Shown: positions 38,873 to 47,829, counted from the first letter of the stretch. The stretch is 64,000 nucleotides of DNA from Bryobacterales bacterium (GCA_016713735.1 JADJOP010000042.1:124001-188000), one strand, 5' to 3'. The notes: generated by a model from the letters alone, not told the origin. Made by a program: numbers and translations.

Positions 38873-40729
38873 ATGTGCGGAATTGTTGGTTACATCGGGA
38901 ACCGCCAGGCAGTGCCGATCATTTTGGATGGCTTGCGGCGGCTGGAGTATCGCGGCTACGACTCGGCCGGGCTGGCGGTGGTGAACGACGCGCAGCAACT
39001 GGTGGTGCGGCGGGCCAAGGGGAAGCTGCGGAACCTGGAAGAAAACATCCGCGATCTGCCGGTGGAAGGCGTGTATGGGGTGGGGCACACGCGTTGGGCG
39101 ACGCACGGGCGGCCGACCGAGGAGAATGCGCACCCGCACATGGACTCCAAGGGCGAGATCGTGGTGGTGCACAACGGCATCGTGGAGAACTACCTGGCGT
39201 TGAAGCATGAGCTGCAGGACGCCGGGCACACGTTCAAGTCAGAGACCGACACCGAGATCATCGCGCACCTGATTGAGAGCTATTACGTCGACAACCTGGA
39301 AGACGCGGTGAGGAAAGCGTTGAAGCGGGTGACCGGGGTGTATGCGCTGGGCATCATGTCGAAGCGGGAGCCGGGCAAGATTGTGGGCGCGCGCAGCGGA
39401 CCTCCGGTGGTGGTGGGGCTGGGCGACAACGAGTATTTCCTGGCGTCGGACGTGCCGGCGATTTTGTCGCACACGCGGGACATGATTTTCCTGGATGACG
39501 GCGATTTGGCGGTGATCACGCCGGAGGGCGTGCAGTTGATGGACCTGGATGGGAAGGTCCTGAAGCGGCAGGTGTCACACATCATGTGGGACCCGATCAT
39601 GGCCGAAAAGGGCGGCTACAAGCATTTCATGCTCAAGGAGATTTTCGAGCAGCCGCGGGCGATCCGGGACACGATGCTGGGGCGGGTGTCGCAGGACACG
39701 GGCAAGATCTTTTTGGATGAAGTGAACCTGACGCACGAGGAGCTGGCGCGGTTCACGCAGGTGAAGATTGTGGCCTGCGGCACGTCGTGGCATGCGGCGC
39801 TGGCGGGCAAGTTCATGATGGAGCGGCTGGCGCGGATTCCGGTGGAGGTGGATTACGGCAGCGAGTTCCGCTATCGCGATCCGATTGTGACGCCGGACAC
39901 GTTGACGGTGGTGATTTCGCAGTCGGGCGAGACGGCGGACACGCTGGCGGCGCAGCGCGAGGCCAAGGCGAAGGGATCGAAGACGCTTTCGATTTGCAAC
40001 GTGGTGGGCTCGATGATCACGCGCGAGGCGGTGGGCAATTTGCTCACGCACGCCGGGCCGGAGATTGGCGTGGCGTCGACCAAGGCGTTCACGGCGCAGT
40101 TGACGGCGATGTTCCTGCTGGCGCTGCACATGGGGCAGATCCGGCGCGGGGAGCAGGAGCCGGATCTGTACTCGCTGACGCAGGAGCTGTTGTTGATTCC
40201 GGGCAAGATGGAGGCCGTGCTTTCCAACGACAGCTATTACGAAGACCTGTCGCGGAGCCTGTTCCGGGCGTCGGACTTCCTGTTCCTGGGGCGGGGGATT
40301 CACTATCCGATCGCGCTCGAAGGGGCGTTGAAGCTGAAGGAGATTTCGTATATCCACGCCGAAGGGTATCCGGCGGGGGAGATGAAGCACGGGCCGAACG
40401 CGCTGATTGATGAAGAGCTGCCGGTGGTGGTGCTGGCGACGCGGGATCCGAACAGCGAGGAGTCGCGGCTGCGGTTTGAGAAGACGTTCTCGAATATCCA
40501 AGAGGTAAAGGCGCGCGGCGGGATTGTGGTGGCGGTGTGTTGCGCGGCCGATATGGAAGAGATCGCCAAGGTGGCCGACTACCGGATCTTCCTGCCGACG
40601 ACGCATGAGCTGTTGCTGCCGCTGCTGGAGGTGGTGCCGCTGCAGTTGCTGGCTTATCACATTGCGGTGAGGCGCGGTTGCGATGTGGATCAGCCGCGGA
40701 ACCTGGCCAAGTCGGTGACGGTCGAATAG
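38873..40729 (+). CDS. glmS: Glutamine-fructose-6-phosphate aminotransferase
   Basis: Makes glucosamine-6-phosphate from fructose-6-phosphate and glutamine, the entry to peptidoglycan and amino-sugar synthesis. The catalytic Cys2 follows the initiator methionine (MCGIVGYIG). The N-terminal Ntn glutaminase domain and two SIS domains (CGTSWHAALAGKFMME; SQSGETADTLAA) are visible, with the usual C-terminal PRNLAKSVTVE. The 618-residue length is normal. AAGGAA just upstream is the ribosome site. The 41-nt leader is too short for a glmS ribozyme. Confidence 0.98.
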   Translation: MCGIVGYIGNRQAVPIILDGLRRLEYRGYDSAGLAVVNDAQQLVVRRAKGKLRNLEENIRDLPVEGVYGVGHTRWATHGRPTEENAHPHMDSKGEIVVVHNGIVENYLALKHELQDAGHTFKSETDTEIIAHLIESYYVDNLEDAVRKALKRVTGVYALGIMSKREPGKIVGARSGPPVVVGLGDNEYFLASDVPAILSHTRDMIFLDDGDLAVITPEGVQLMDLDGKVLKRQVSHIMWDPIMAEKGGYKHFMLKEIFEQPRAIRDTMLGRVSQDTGKIFLDEVNLTHEELARFTQVKIVACGTSWHAALAGKFMMERLARIPVEVDYGSEFRYRDPIVTPDTLTVVISQSGETADTLAAQREAKAKGSKTLSICNVVGSMITREAVGNLLTHAGPEIGVASTKAFTAQLTAMFLLALHMGQIRRGEQEPDLYSLTQELLLIPGKMEAVLSNDSYYEDLSRSLFRASDFLFLGRGIHYPIALEGALKLKEISYIHAEGYPAGEMKHGPNALIDEELPVVVLATRDPNSEESRLRFEKTFSNIQEVKARGGIVVAVCCAADMEEIAKVADYRIFLPTTHELLLPLLEVVPLQLLAYHIAVRRGCDVDQPRNLAKSVTVE

Positions 40730-40731
40730 GC

Positions 40732-41151
40732 GTGCGGCAGGCATTCACGCAGTTGCCGGTGGCCACGCGGGGCAAGGGGCTGTATGAGATCACCGCGCAG
40801 ATCCAGAACTGGCTCATCGAGCAGGGCATCCAGAACGGGCTGTTGACGGTGTTTATCCGGCACACGTCGGCGTCGCTGACGATTCAGGAGAACGCCGATC
40901 CGGATGTGGTGCGCGACCTGGAGGCGTTTTTCAGCCGGCTGGTGCCGGAGAACGATGCGCTGTATGTGCACACGACGGAGGGTCCGGACGACATGCCGGC
41001 GCATGTGCGGACGGCGCTGACGCAGACGTCGCTGGGGATACCGGTGATTGGGGGGCGGATGGCGCTGGGGACGTGGCAGGGGATTTATGTATTTGAGCAC
41101 CGGCGCGGGGGGCACAAGCGGGGCGTTGTGTTGCAGGTGTTGGGCGAGTAA
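40732..41151 (+). CDS. YjbQ family (secondary thiamine-phosphate synthase-like) protein
   Basis: Small soluble enzyme of the UPF0047/YjbQ family, whose E. coli member has weak thiamine-phosphate synthase activity; the true role is unsettled. The family signatures are GLLTVFIRHTSASLTIQEN, AHVRTALTQTSLGIPV and LGTWQGIYVFEHR, with the three conserved histidines. The start is GTG 40732, two bases after the glmS stop, giving 139 residues; the longer open frame reads back inside glmS. Probably in one transcript with glmS. Confidence 0.88.
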   Translation: MRQAFTQLPVATRGKGLYEITAQIQNWLIEQGIQNGLLTVFIRHTSASLTIQENADPDVVRDLEAFFSRLVPENDALYVHTTEGPDDMPAHVRTALTQTSLGIPVIGGRMALGTWQGIYVFEHRRGGHKRGVVLQVLGE

Positions 41152-41160
41152 GGCGGGGCG

Positions 41161-41766
41161 TTATTCGAGGCGGATCTGGCCGGCGCCGACGAAGGCGAGG
41201 AGGTTGTATTTGCCTTGGGCGTGGGTGCGGCGGAAGGAGCAGAGCAGGCCGCTTTGGGCGGTGCGGAAGAGGGGAGCCTTGAGGTCGCCGACGCGGACGG
41301 TGGCCTCGACGCTGGCATAGGCGGTGGGTTGGGGGATTTCGATGAGGATGCCGCCGGCGGCGACCTTGACATCCTTGCTGCCCTCGACGCCGTGGATGGT
41401 GACTTCACCGGCTTTGACGCGGACGATGAGGTTGAGGTGGGCGGGGACTTCGACGCGGATCTGCTGTTTGTTGAGGCGGGCGCCGGTGACGCCGAGGGTG
41501 GCCGACGGGGCGTCGCCGGAGTAATAGACGACGACGCGGTTGTCGACGGAATCAGAGGTGGGTTCGCAGCGCATGCGGATGGAGTTGTCCTTGCCGCCGA
41601 CGATGCGGAGGTTGCCGAGATTAACGCGGAAGGTGAGATGGCGGACGGAGGCGGCGTTGACGGTGAGGCCGTCGACGCAGCGGGCTGACTGGGAGGCCCA
41701 GGCGTTGGCGGCGGAGAAGGCGATGAGGGCAGCCAGGGCGAGGCGGGGCACCTCACCAGGGTACAC
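41161..41766 (-). CDS. Exported beta-rich protein, paralog 1 (DUF4097-like)
   Basis: A 201-residue protein with a signal peptide ending near AWASQ. The body alternates short beta-strand-like segments with glycine turns (VRHLTFRVNLGNLRIVGG; RVKAGEVTIHGVEGSKDVKV; VGDLKAP), resembling the stacked-strand putative-adhesin fold of DUF4097. It ends in FVGAGQIRLE. The neighbour at 41809-42402 is a clear paralog sharing LIVRVKAGEVTI-GV-GSKDV and VGAGQI. The function is unknown; a surface-exposed or envelope role is inferred from export. Confidence 0.68.
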   Translation of the reverse strand: MYPGEVPRLALAALIAFSAANAWASQSARCVDGLTVNAASVRHLTFRVNLGNLRIVGGKDNSIRMRCEPTSDSVDNRVVVYYSGDAPSATLGVTGARLNKQQIRVEVPAHLNLIVRVKAGEVTIHGVEGSKDVKVAAGGILIEIPQPTAYASVEATVRVGDLKAPLFRTAQSGLLCSFRRTHAQGKYNLLAFVGAGQIRLE

Positions 41767-41808
41767 GGAGGGGCGCGGGGGACGGCGGGGAGGCGTGCGT
41801 GGCGGCGG

Positions 41809-42402
41809 CTATTCGAGGGTGATCTGGCCGGCGCCGACGCGGGCGCGGAGGACGTGTTTACCTGTGGAGAAATTGCGGGTGAAGGAGCGGAAGAAGCCCT
41901 CCTTGCGCGTGCGGTAGGGAGAAGCTCGCAGTTCACCGACCCAGACGGAGGCGTCGATGCGGGCGTAGTCAGAGGGCGGGCCGGCGTCGATTTTGATCTG
42001 GCCGGCGGTGAGTTCGACATCCTTGCTGCCGCGGACGCCGCGGATGGTGACTTCGCCGGCTTTGACGCGGACGATGAGGTCGATGTCGCGCGGCACCTCG
42101 AGGCGGAAGCGCTGGTTGCTCAAGTGAGGGGAGCGGACGCGGAGAGAGGCGGAGGAGGCCGAGGCGGACCAATCGATGCCGATGCGGCTGGGGCTTTGGC
42201 CGTCGGGGAGGTTGCAGCGGAGGCGGACGAAGTGGTCGCGGGCGGCGCCGATGCGGACCTCGGAGGGGGCGATGTGGAGGGTGAGGCGGCGCAGGCCGTT
42301 GGCGTTGAATTCGAGGCCGTCGAAGCAGTTGGTTCGTTCGGCGGCGGAGGCGGTGGTGGCGGCGAGGAGGGCCACGGTGAGCAGTCCGTATCGTGTCCTC
42401 AT
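41809..42402 (-). CDS. Exported beta-rich protein, paralog 2 (DUF4097-like)
   Basis: A 197-residue paralog of the next gene. The start is ATG 42402 (MRTRYGLLTVALLAATTASAAE), which gives a clean signal peptide; the open frame upstream is non-coding. Shared blocks with paralog 1 are NCFDGLEFNANGLRRLTLHI, DLIVRVKAGEVTIRGVRGSKDVEL and RARVGAGQITLE. The two genes are 42 bp apart in the same direction, so they look like a tandem duplication and probably form an operon. The function is unknown. Confidence 0.68.
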   Translation of the reverse strand: MRTRYGLLTVALLAATTASAAERTNCFDGLEFNANGLRRLTLHIAPSEVRIGAARDHFVRLRCNLPDGQSPSRIGIDWSASASSASLRVRSPHLSNQRFRLEVPRDIDLIVRVKAGEVTIRGVRGSKDVELTAGQIKIDAGPPSDYARIDASVWVGELRASPYRTRKEGFFRSFTRNFSTGKHVLRARVGAGQITLE

Positions 42403-42512
42403 ACCCAGGGAGTACGGATAGGGGCGGGAAAGTTCCTGAGAAGTGAGGGCGGGAGAGGCGGCCAGGCCGGGCGGCGGGGCCACGCGGCCTGGCGGGTTGG
42501 AGCGAACGCCGG

Positions 42513-42697
42513 CTAGCCCGGATGTTTCACCACGATCGAAGCGAGGAGCGATGAGAGCCGTGCGAATGCAAGGCGCGCGAAGGGTGCCGGACGCAGGCGT
42601 ACTTGAACAGTACGTCGAGGACGGCATTCGAGCGCAACGCAGCAGTCGCGCGGCTATCGCGCTCCGCAGCCGATGGCTGGTGAAATTTCCGGGCTAG
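42513..42697. mobile_element. MITE-like element, 185 bp, with 20-bp terminal inverted repeats
   Basis: The left end CTAGCCCGGATGTTTCACCA (42513-42532) and the right end TGGTGAAATTTCCGGGCTAG (42678-42697) are inverted copies matching at 18 of 20 positions. There is no transposase and no convincing reading frame inside. An internal GTACTTGAACAGTAC (near 42598-42612) forms a small hairpin. CTAG at both outer ends may be part of the repeat or a target duplication. It sits between the tandem paralogs and the PEP-CTERM gene, and its right end supplies that gene's stop codon. Non-autonomous mobilisation is inferred from the structure. Confidence 0.7.
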
Positions 42698-43426
42698 GCG
42701 CGGCGGCGGCGGGCGGCGGCGATGAGACCGACGAGTCCGGCGGCGAAGAGGGCGCAGGTGGAAGGCTCGGGCGTTTCAGCGGCGGCGACATCTTCGGTGA
42801 CGGCGAAGCCTGACCAGTTGGCGGTGGCGCTGTTGCCGCCATTACTGAAGAAGACGGCGTTGAGGATGAGGGGGGCGATGAGGTCGGGGCCATCGAGGGT
42901 GACGGCGAGGGTGGAGCCGGCGAATTCGGCGCCATCGACGAGCGAACCATCGGTGGTGAGCAGGCCGTTGATGATGCCGCAGGCGATGGCCTGGCCGAGG
43001 GGGAGGCCGGAACAGTTGAGCAGGGTTTGGTACTCGTCGACATCGCCGGAGTGGGGTGTAGGTTTCGCCGGGGTTGAAGTCGTTGAAGGTAAGGGTGACG
43101 CTGTTGCCGCCGTTGAGGGCGGCGCCGGAGGCGGAGAAGGCGAGGAAGCCGGTGGCGCCGAGTGAGGTGGTGGCGACGTTCTGGTTGGTGAGATAACCGG
43201 GGGCGGCGCCGGTGGTATCGAAGAACAGGTTGGGGTTGAGGGTGAGGGTAAGCGCGGTGACGAAGATATCGGGGTCGCCGGCGGAATAGGAATGGCTAAA
43301 GGAGCCAAGGATGCCGCCGGCGCCACTGCTAAAAGTGGACGACCCGGAGACGGGAATCAGGGCGGCCGAGGCGAGGCTGGCCGAGGCGAATAGAGACACA
43401 ACTACCAGGATTTTCTTTTTGAGCAC
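42694..43426 (-). CDS. PEP-CTERM sorted secreted protein, frameshifted
   Basis: Exported protein with an exosortase signal. The likely start is GTG 43426 (LKKKILVVVSLFASASLASA) with GGAGGAGA 8-9 nt upstream. The mature part is rich in Ser, Gly, Thr and Asn, as in other secreted PEP-CTERM proteins. The frame breaks in the G4 run at 43053-43056; removing one base joins NDFNPGETYT to HSGDVDEYQTLLNCSG. The C-terminal sorting tail is ETPEPSTCALFAAGLVGLIAAARRRRA. The TAG stop (42694-42696) lies within the last bases of the MITE-like element. About 243 residues. Confidence 0.83.
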
Positions 43427-43450
43427 TTCAGGAATCTCCTCCACGAGATT

Positions 43451-43514
43451 GGGCAATTGCCCGTTGAGGCCAACGTAACACGATTGTCTTAGGTGAACCA
43501 GGAGATAATCACCT
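43451..43514. promoter_or_regulatory. Two palindromes upstream of the PEP-CTERM gene
   Basis: GGGCAATTGCCC at 43451-43462 is a perfect 12-bp palindrome 25 bp upstream of GTG 43426. AGGTGA (43491-43496) and TCACCT (43509-43514) form a second inverted repeat with a 12-bp gap. The stretch from 43470 to 43550 is AT-rich for this genome. They could be regulator sites for the PEP-CTERM gene; I cannot fix a promoter. Confidence 0.4.
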
Positions 43515-43688
43515 TAATTGCAAGAAAACACAATAGAAACGCTTGCGTGGCGGCGGATTGTGGTACGGAATTACTGGGCGATTAGGGTGGGCTGCGTAGG
43601 CCGGTGAAGAGGGGAAAACCTGGGGAGTTCCATAGCGTGGGGGTCGGGCCGGATTCCGTTAGGGAGCCATTCGGTTTACACTCACCTC

Positions 43689-44948
43689 ATGCACGCACTC
43701 CGATTGGCAACGGCCGTGATGGGCCTGGCGGCGCTTGTGGGCGCCCAGACGCCGCAGTATGACCTGGTGATCAAGGGCGGGACAGTGATGGACCCGAAGA
43801 ACGGGCGCAACGCCAAGCTGGACGTGGCCATCGCCGGGGGCAAGATTGCCCGGGTGGCGGCCGACATTCCGGCGGCGCAGGCGCGGCGGGTGGCCAACGC
43901 GGCGGGCTATTACGTGACGCCGGGGTTGCTGGACATTCACGCGCACGTGTATGCGGGGACGGGCGACAAGGTGCTGGCCGGGGACAGCAGCGTGTATCCG
44001 GACGGGTTCAGTTTCCGCACCGGGGTGACGACGCTGGTGGACGCCGGGACGTCGGGGGCGCGGAATTTTGAAGATTTCAAGCAGCGGGTGATTGTGCGGG
44101 CCAAGACGAGGGTGCTGGCGATGTTGAACGTGGTGGGCGGCGGGATGGGGACGTCGCCCGAGTCAGACATCAACGACATGAAGGTGGAGGAGACGATCAA
44201 GGTTGGTAAGGCGAACTCGTCGATCGTGGTGGGTGTGAAGACGGCGCACTATTCGCACAAGGATTGGACGGCGGTGGAGCGGGCGGTGAAGATCGCCGAA
44301 GGGTTGAACGTGCCGGTGATGGTGGATTTCGGAACGAATCATCCGGAACGGCCGATTGGGACGCTGTTCACCGAGAAGCTTCGGCCGGGCGACTTGTATA
44401 CGCACTGCTTCAGCGGGCTGAGGGATGAGATGGTGGACGGGAAGCTGAATGCGGCGATGCTGCAGGGGCGGCGGCGGGGGATTCTGTTCGATGTGGGCCA
44501 TGGCGGGGGGAGCTTCTCGTGGCATGTGGTGAACGCGGCCAAGGAAGCGGGCTTCTGGCCGGACACGATTTCGACGGATTTGCATACGGGTTCGATGAAC
44601 GCGGGCATGAAGGACATGGCGACGACGATGTCGAAGATGCTGATTCTGGGGATGCCGCTGGAGAAGGTGATTGACTCGTCGACGTGGACGGCGGCGAAGG
44701 CGATTAAGCGGGCGGACCTGGGGCACCTGACCGAGGGGGCCGAGGCGGATGTGACGGTGTTGTCGGTGGACACGGGGAAGTTTGGGTATATCGACAGCTT
44801 TGGGGCGCGGATGGATGGGACGCAGAAGATCACGGCGCAATTGACGGTGCGGGCCGGGCAGGTGGTGTATGACCTGAACGGGATTGCGGCGCAGGATTGG
44901 AAGACGATGCCGGCGCGGCGGCCGCAGCGGGAGCGGCAGAAGAAGTAG
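43689..44948 (+). CDS. Exported amidohydrolase/deacetylase (dihydroorotase-like superfamily)
   Basis: Metal-dependent hydrolase of the amidohydrolase superfamily. A signal peptide (MHALRLATAVMGLAALVGAQ) indicates export. The N-terminal beta-sandwich strand YDLVIKGGTVMDPKNG leads to the metal motif DIHAHVY; FGTNH, YTHCFSG and the ST(D)LHTGSM segment supply further ligands, and the C-terminal part closes the sandwich (ADVTVLSVDTG). It is closest in pattern to the deacetylase group annotated EF_0837/AHA_3915; that assignment is from memory of the family and uncertain. The substrate is unknown. A stand-alone gene. Confidence 0.83.
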   Translation: MHALRLATAVMGLAALVGAQTPQYDLVIKGGTVMDPKNGRNAKLDVAIAGGKIARVAADIPAAQARRVANAAGYYVTPGLLDIHAHVYAGTGDKVLAGDSSVYPDGFSFRTGVTTLVDAGTSGARNFEDFKQRVIVRAKTRVLAMLNVVGGGMGTSPESDINDMKVEETIKVGKANSSIVVGVKTAHYSHKDWTAVERAVKIAEGLNVPVMVDFGTNHPERPIGTLFTEKLRPGDLYTHCFSGLRDEMVDGKLNAAMLQGRRRGILFDVGHGGGSFSWHVVNAAKEAGFWPDTISTDLHTGSMNAGMKDMATTMSKMLILGMPLEKVIDSSTWTAAKAIKRADLGHLTEGAEADVTVLSVDTGKFGYIDSFGARMDGTQKITAQLTVRAGQVVYDLNGIAAQDWKTMPARRPQRERQKK

Positions 44949-45023
44949 ACCGGGGGACGGCGGGGGAGATGGGGGCGGCGGGCGCGGCACTCGACGGGTG
45001 CGTGTGCTGGAGCGGGAATTGTC

Positions 45024-45064
45024 TTGACGGATTCCGTTATTCTGCTATTGTAGAAATACAGAAT
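45024..45064 (+). promoter_or_regulatory. arsR promoter with overlapping operator
   Basis: TTGACG at 45024-45029, a 16-bp spacer and TATTGT at 45046-45051. The inverted repeat ATTCTG (45039-45044) / CAGAAT (45059-45064) straddles the -10 box, where an ArsR-type repressor would block polymerase. The ATG follows at 45068, so the transcript would have a leader of only about 10 nt. Confidence 0.65.
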
Positions 45065-45067
45065 CCA

Positions 45068-45424
45068 ATGCCGCCGAAGAAGCAAGCTGTACCCGATGTG
45101 ACGCCGCGCTACGCCGATATGTTTGCGGCGCTGGGGGCCGAGCCGCGCTTGCGGATCGTGCGGTTGCTGTTGGCGGCGCATCCGGAGGGGATGGTGGTGG
45201 GAGAGCTGCAGGCGGAGTTGGAGATTGCCGCCTCGACGCTGTCGCATCATCTGGACAAATTGAAGAATGAAGGCCTGGTGACCGTGACGAGGGAGAGCAA
45301 CTTTCTCAGGTACCGGGCAAACACGGAGTCGCTGCGCGAGCTGCTGACGTTTCTCTACGCCGAGTGTTGCACGCGCAATCAAGCCGTTGAGGCCGAACAG
45401 GTGGTTCGGATCGGCGCGAAGTAG
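45068..45424 (+). CDS. arsR: ArsR-family transcriptional repressor
   Basis: Winged-helix DNA-binding repressor of 118 residues, expected to autoregulate and control arsM. The recognition helix region is LEIAASTLSHHLDKLKNEGLVTVTRE, preceded by ALGAEPRLRIVRLLL. The classical ELCVCDL metal-binding sequence of E. coli ArsR is missing; here the place reads MVVGELQAEL. Instead a vicinal cysteine pair is near the C-terminus (YAECCTRN), a possible As(III) site of the kind seen in other ArsR subtypes. The start ATG 45068 is set by the promoter. Confidence 0.9.
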   Translation: MPPKKQAVPDVTPRYADMFAALGAEPRLRIVRLLLAAHPEGMVVGELQAELEIAASTLSHHLDKLKNEGLVTVTRESNFLRYRANTESLRELLTFLYAECCTRNQAVEAEQVVRIGAK

Positions 45425-45433
45425 GAGAGATCG

Positions 45434-46258
45434 ATGTCATCGAACGTGAAGGAAGTGGTGCAACAGCGGTACGGCCAGGCGGCGCTGCAGGTGTTGGAGA
45501 GCGGGAAGCCGGGCGGGTGTTGCGGGACGAAGAAGGCGACGCCGCTGGGGGCGCATGATCCGATTACGGCGAACCTGTATGACGAGTCGCAGGCGGGGCA
45601 GATTCCGGAGGCGGCGATGCTGGCCTCACTGGGGTGCGGCAATCCGACGGCGCTGGCGGAGCTGCATGCGGGCGAGACGGTGCTCGATTTGGGCTCGGGC
45701 GGGGGCATTGATGTGCTGCTGTCGGCCAAGCGCGTGGGTCCGGCGGGCAAGGCTTACGGGCTGGACATGACCGATGAGATGCTGAAGCTGGCGCATGAGA
45801 ACAAGGCCAAGTCGGGGCTGGAGAACGTGGAGTTTTTGAAGGGTGAGATCGAACACATTCCGCTGCCGGACAACACGGTGGATGTCATTATTTCCAACTG
45901 CGTGATCAACCTGTCGGCGGATAAGGACAAGGTGTTGCGCGAGGCGTTCCGTGTGTTGAAGCCGGGCGGGCGGTTTGCGGTGTCGGACGTGGTGACGCGG
46001 GGCGACATTCCGGCTGACATCCGGCGCAATGTGGAGCTGTGGGTGGGCTGCATCGCGGGCGCGCTCGATGAGGCGGAGTATGTGGCGAAGCTGAGGGCGG
46101 CGGGGTTTGAAGAGGCCTCGATTGAGCCGACGCGGGTGTACCGGGTGGAGGACGCGCGGGCGTTTTTGACCGAGCAGGGCCTGAACGTGGACGAGATGGC
46201 GGCGGCGGTGGATGAGAAGTTTTATAGCGGCTTCATCCGGGCGCGGAAGCCGAACTGA
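45434..46258 (+). CDS. arsM: Arsenite S-adenosylmethionine methyltransferase
   Basis: Methylates As(III) to methylated arsenicals using SAM, a detoxification step. The SAM site LDLGSGGGID is at residues 85-93. Cysteines at 29/30, 68, 156 (SNCVIN) and 206 (WVGCIAGAL) match the four conserved ArsM positions, the last two being the arsenite-binding pair. The 274-residue length is typical of the short bacterial form. It starts 9 nt after arsR with GGAGAG as ribosome site, so the two form an operon. Confidence 0.93.
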   Translation: MSSNVKEVVQQRYGQAALQVLESGKPGGCCGTKKATPLGAHDPITANLYDESQAGQIPEAAMLASLGCGNPTALAELHAGETVLDLGSGGGIDVLLSAKRVGPAGKAYGLDMTDEMLKLAHENKAKSGLENVEFLKGEIEHIPLPDNTVDVIISNCVINLSADKDKVLREAFRVLKPGGRFAVSDVVTRGDIPADIRRNVELWVGCIAGALDEAEYVAKLRAAGFEEASIEPTRVYRVEDARAFLTEQGLNVDEMAAAVDEKFYSGFIRARKPN

Positions 46259-46307
46259 GGGGCGGTGGGCGCGGCGGTCGGCGCAGGCTTGGTGGCGCGC
46301 TTGGCGG

Positions 46308-46382
<75 letters not shown>

Positions 46383-46486
46383 AGGGGAGGAGGGGAGGAG
46401 GGCCGCGTGCAGGGGGGGGCGCGAGGGAGGTGTGGTCGACCGTGTGGTTGGCTTGCGGGGCGTGAGGCGGATAGAATGCTCGCTTC

Positions 46487-47824
46487 ATGCTACGACGCGA
46501 CTTTGTACGGACTGGGTTGGCGGGGGGCGCCGGACTGGCGGCCGGAGCGGGTGGGGCTGAGCGCGCGTGGGCGCAGGGCCGCCGGCGGCCGCCGAACGTG
46601 GTGTTCTTTCTCTCCGACGACATGGGCTATGGCGATCTGAGTTGTTATGGGTCGCGCGAGATCAGGACGCCGAACATCGACAAGCTGGCGAAGCAGGGGG
46701 TGAAGTTCACCTCGGCGTATGCGAATGGTCCGGTATGCACGCCGACGCGGACGGCGTTCATCACAGGGCGGTATCAGCAGCGGTTCGGGCCGGAGTTGGA
46801 GTGGGCGTTTGGGCCGAACAACAACAAGACGGCGGGGCTGAGGGCGACCGACAGTGTGCTGCCGCGGGCGCTGAAGCCGTTGGGGTATAAGAGCGCGTGC
46901 ATGGGGAAGTGGCACTTGGGGTGGAGTCCGCAGTTCCGGCCGATGGCGCATGGGTTCGATGAGCATTTTGGGATTCTGCTGGGGAATGCGGATATGTATT
47001 CGCACAAGTATCACGACGGGTCGGATGATTTGTGGGAGAACGGCGAGCCGGTGAAGCGTGAGGGGTATTTGACGGAGATGATTGCGGACAAGGCGGTCTC
47101 ATTTGTGGAGAGGAACGCGGCGTCGCCGTTCTTTTTGTATGTGCCGTTTAATGCGGTGCACTGGCCGTTTCAGCCGCCGGGGCGGCCCACCGATATTCGC
47201 AATTCGCAGAACTGGCGCGATGGGGAGCGGGCCGATTACGTGAAGATGACCGAGAGCATGGATGCGGCGGTGGGGCGTGTGATGGATGCCTTGGCGCGGA
47301 AGGGATTGGAGAAGGACACGCTGGTGGTGTTCACGAATGACAACGGCGGGGAGCGGTTGTCGGAGAGCGGGCCGTTGTTTCATGTGAAGGGGACGGTGTT
47401 TGAAGGCGGCATCCGTGTGCCGGCGGTGGCGCGGTGGCCGGGGGTGATTCCGGCGGGCCGTGTGACGGGGCAAACGGCGATGACGATGGACTTCACGGCG
47501 ACGATTCTGGCGGCGGCGGGGGCGCGGGCGCCGGACGGGATCACGCTGGATGGCGAAGATCTGATGCCGGTGATGTCGGGGAAGCGGGCGGCGTATGAGC
47601 GTTCGCATTTCTGGCGCGTGCGGCAACAGGGGCGGAGCCAACTGGCGGCGCGGAAGGGGCGTTGGAAGTACATCGACGACAACACGGGCGGGCGCGGGTT
47701 TCCGGAGTTGCTGTTTGATGTGGAGGCCGATCCGGGGGAGCGGCGGAATTTGTATTTCCGGCATCAGGATGTGGCGCGCGGGTTGCGGGCCGAGGCGCTG
47801 CGGTGGGAGGCTTCGGTATCCTAG
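46487..47824 (+). CDS. Sulfatase (formylglycine-dependent)
   Basis: Second sulfatase of the window. The leader MLRRDFVRTGLAGGAGLAAGAGG has a Tat-like paired arginine. FFLSDDMGYGD (residues 40-50) supplies metal ligands; the signature CTPTR at 84-88 carries the cysteine for formylglycine, with Thr in place of the more usual Ser at position four. GKWHLGW, FTNDNGG and KGTVFEGGIRVP are further family blocks. At 445 residues it is of the arylsulfatase A type. DUF885 follows after 5 nt, so the two are probably one transcript. Likely acts on sulfated polysaccharide. Confidence 0.92.
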   Translation: MLRRDFVRTGLAGGAGLAAGAGGAERAWAQGRRRPPNVVFFLSDDMGYGDLSCYGSREIRTPNIDKLAKQGVKFTSAYANGPVCTPTRTAFITGRYQQRFGPELEWAFGPNNNKTAGLRATDSVLPRALKPLGYKSACMGKWHLGWSPQFRPMAHGFDEHFGILLGNADMYSHKYHDGSDDLWENGEPVKREGYLTEMIADKAVSFVERNAASPFFLYVPFNAVHWPFQPPGRPTDIRNSQNWRDGERADYVKMTESMDAAVGRVMDALARKGLEKDTLVVFTNDNGGERLSESGPLFHVKGTVFEGGIRVPAVARWPGVIPAGRVTGQTAMTMDFTATILAAAGARAPDGITLDGEDLMPVMSGKRAAYERSHFWRVRQQGRSQLAARKGRWKYIDDNTGGRGFPELLFDVEADPGERRNLYFRHQDVARGLRAEALRWEASVS

Positions 47825-47829
47825 CGGGC

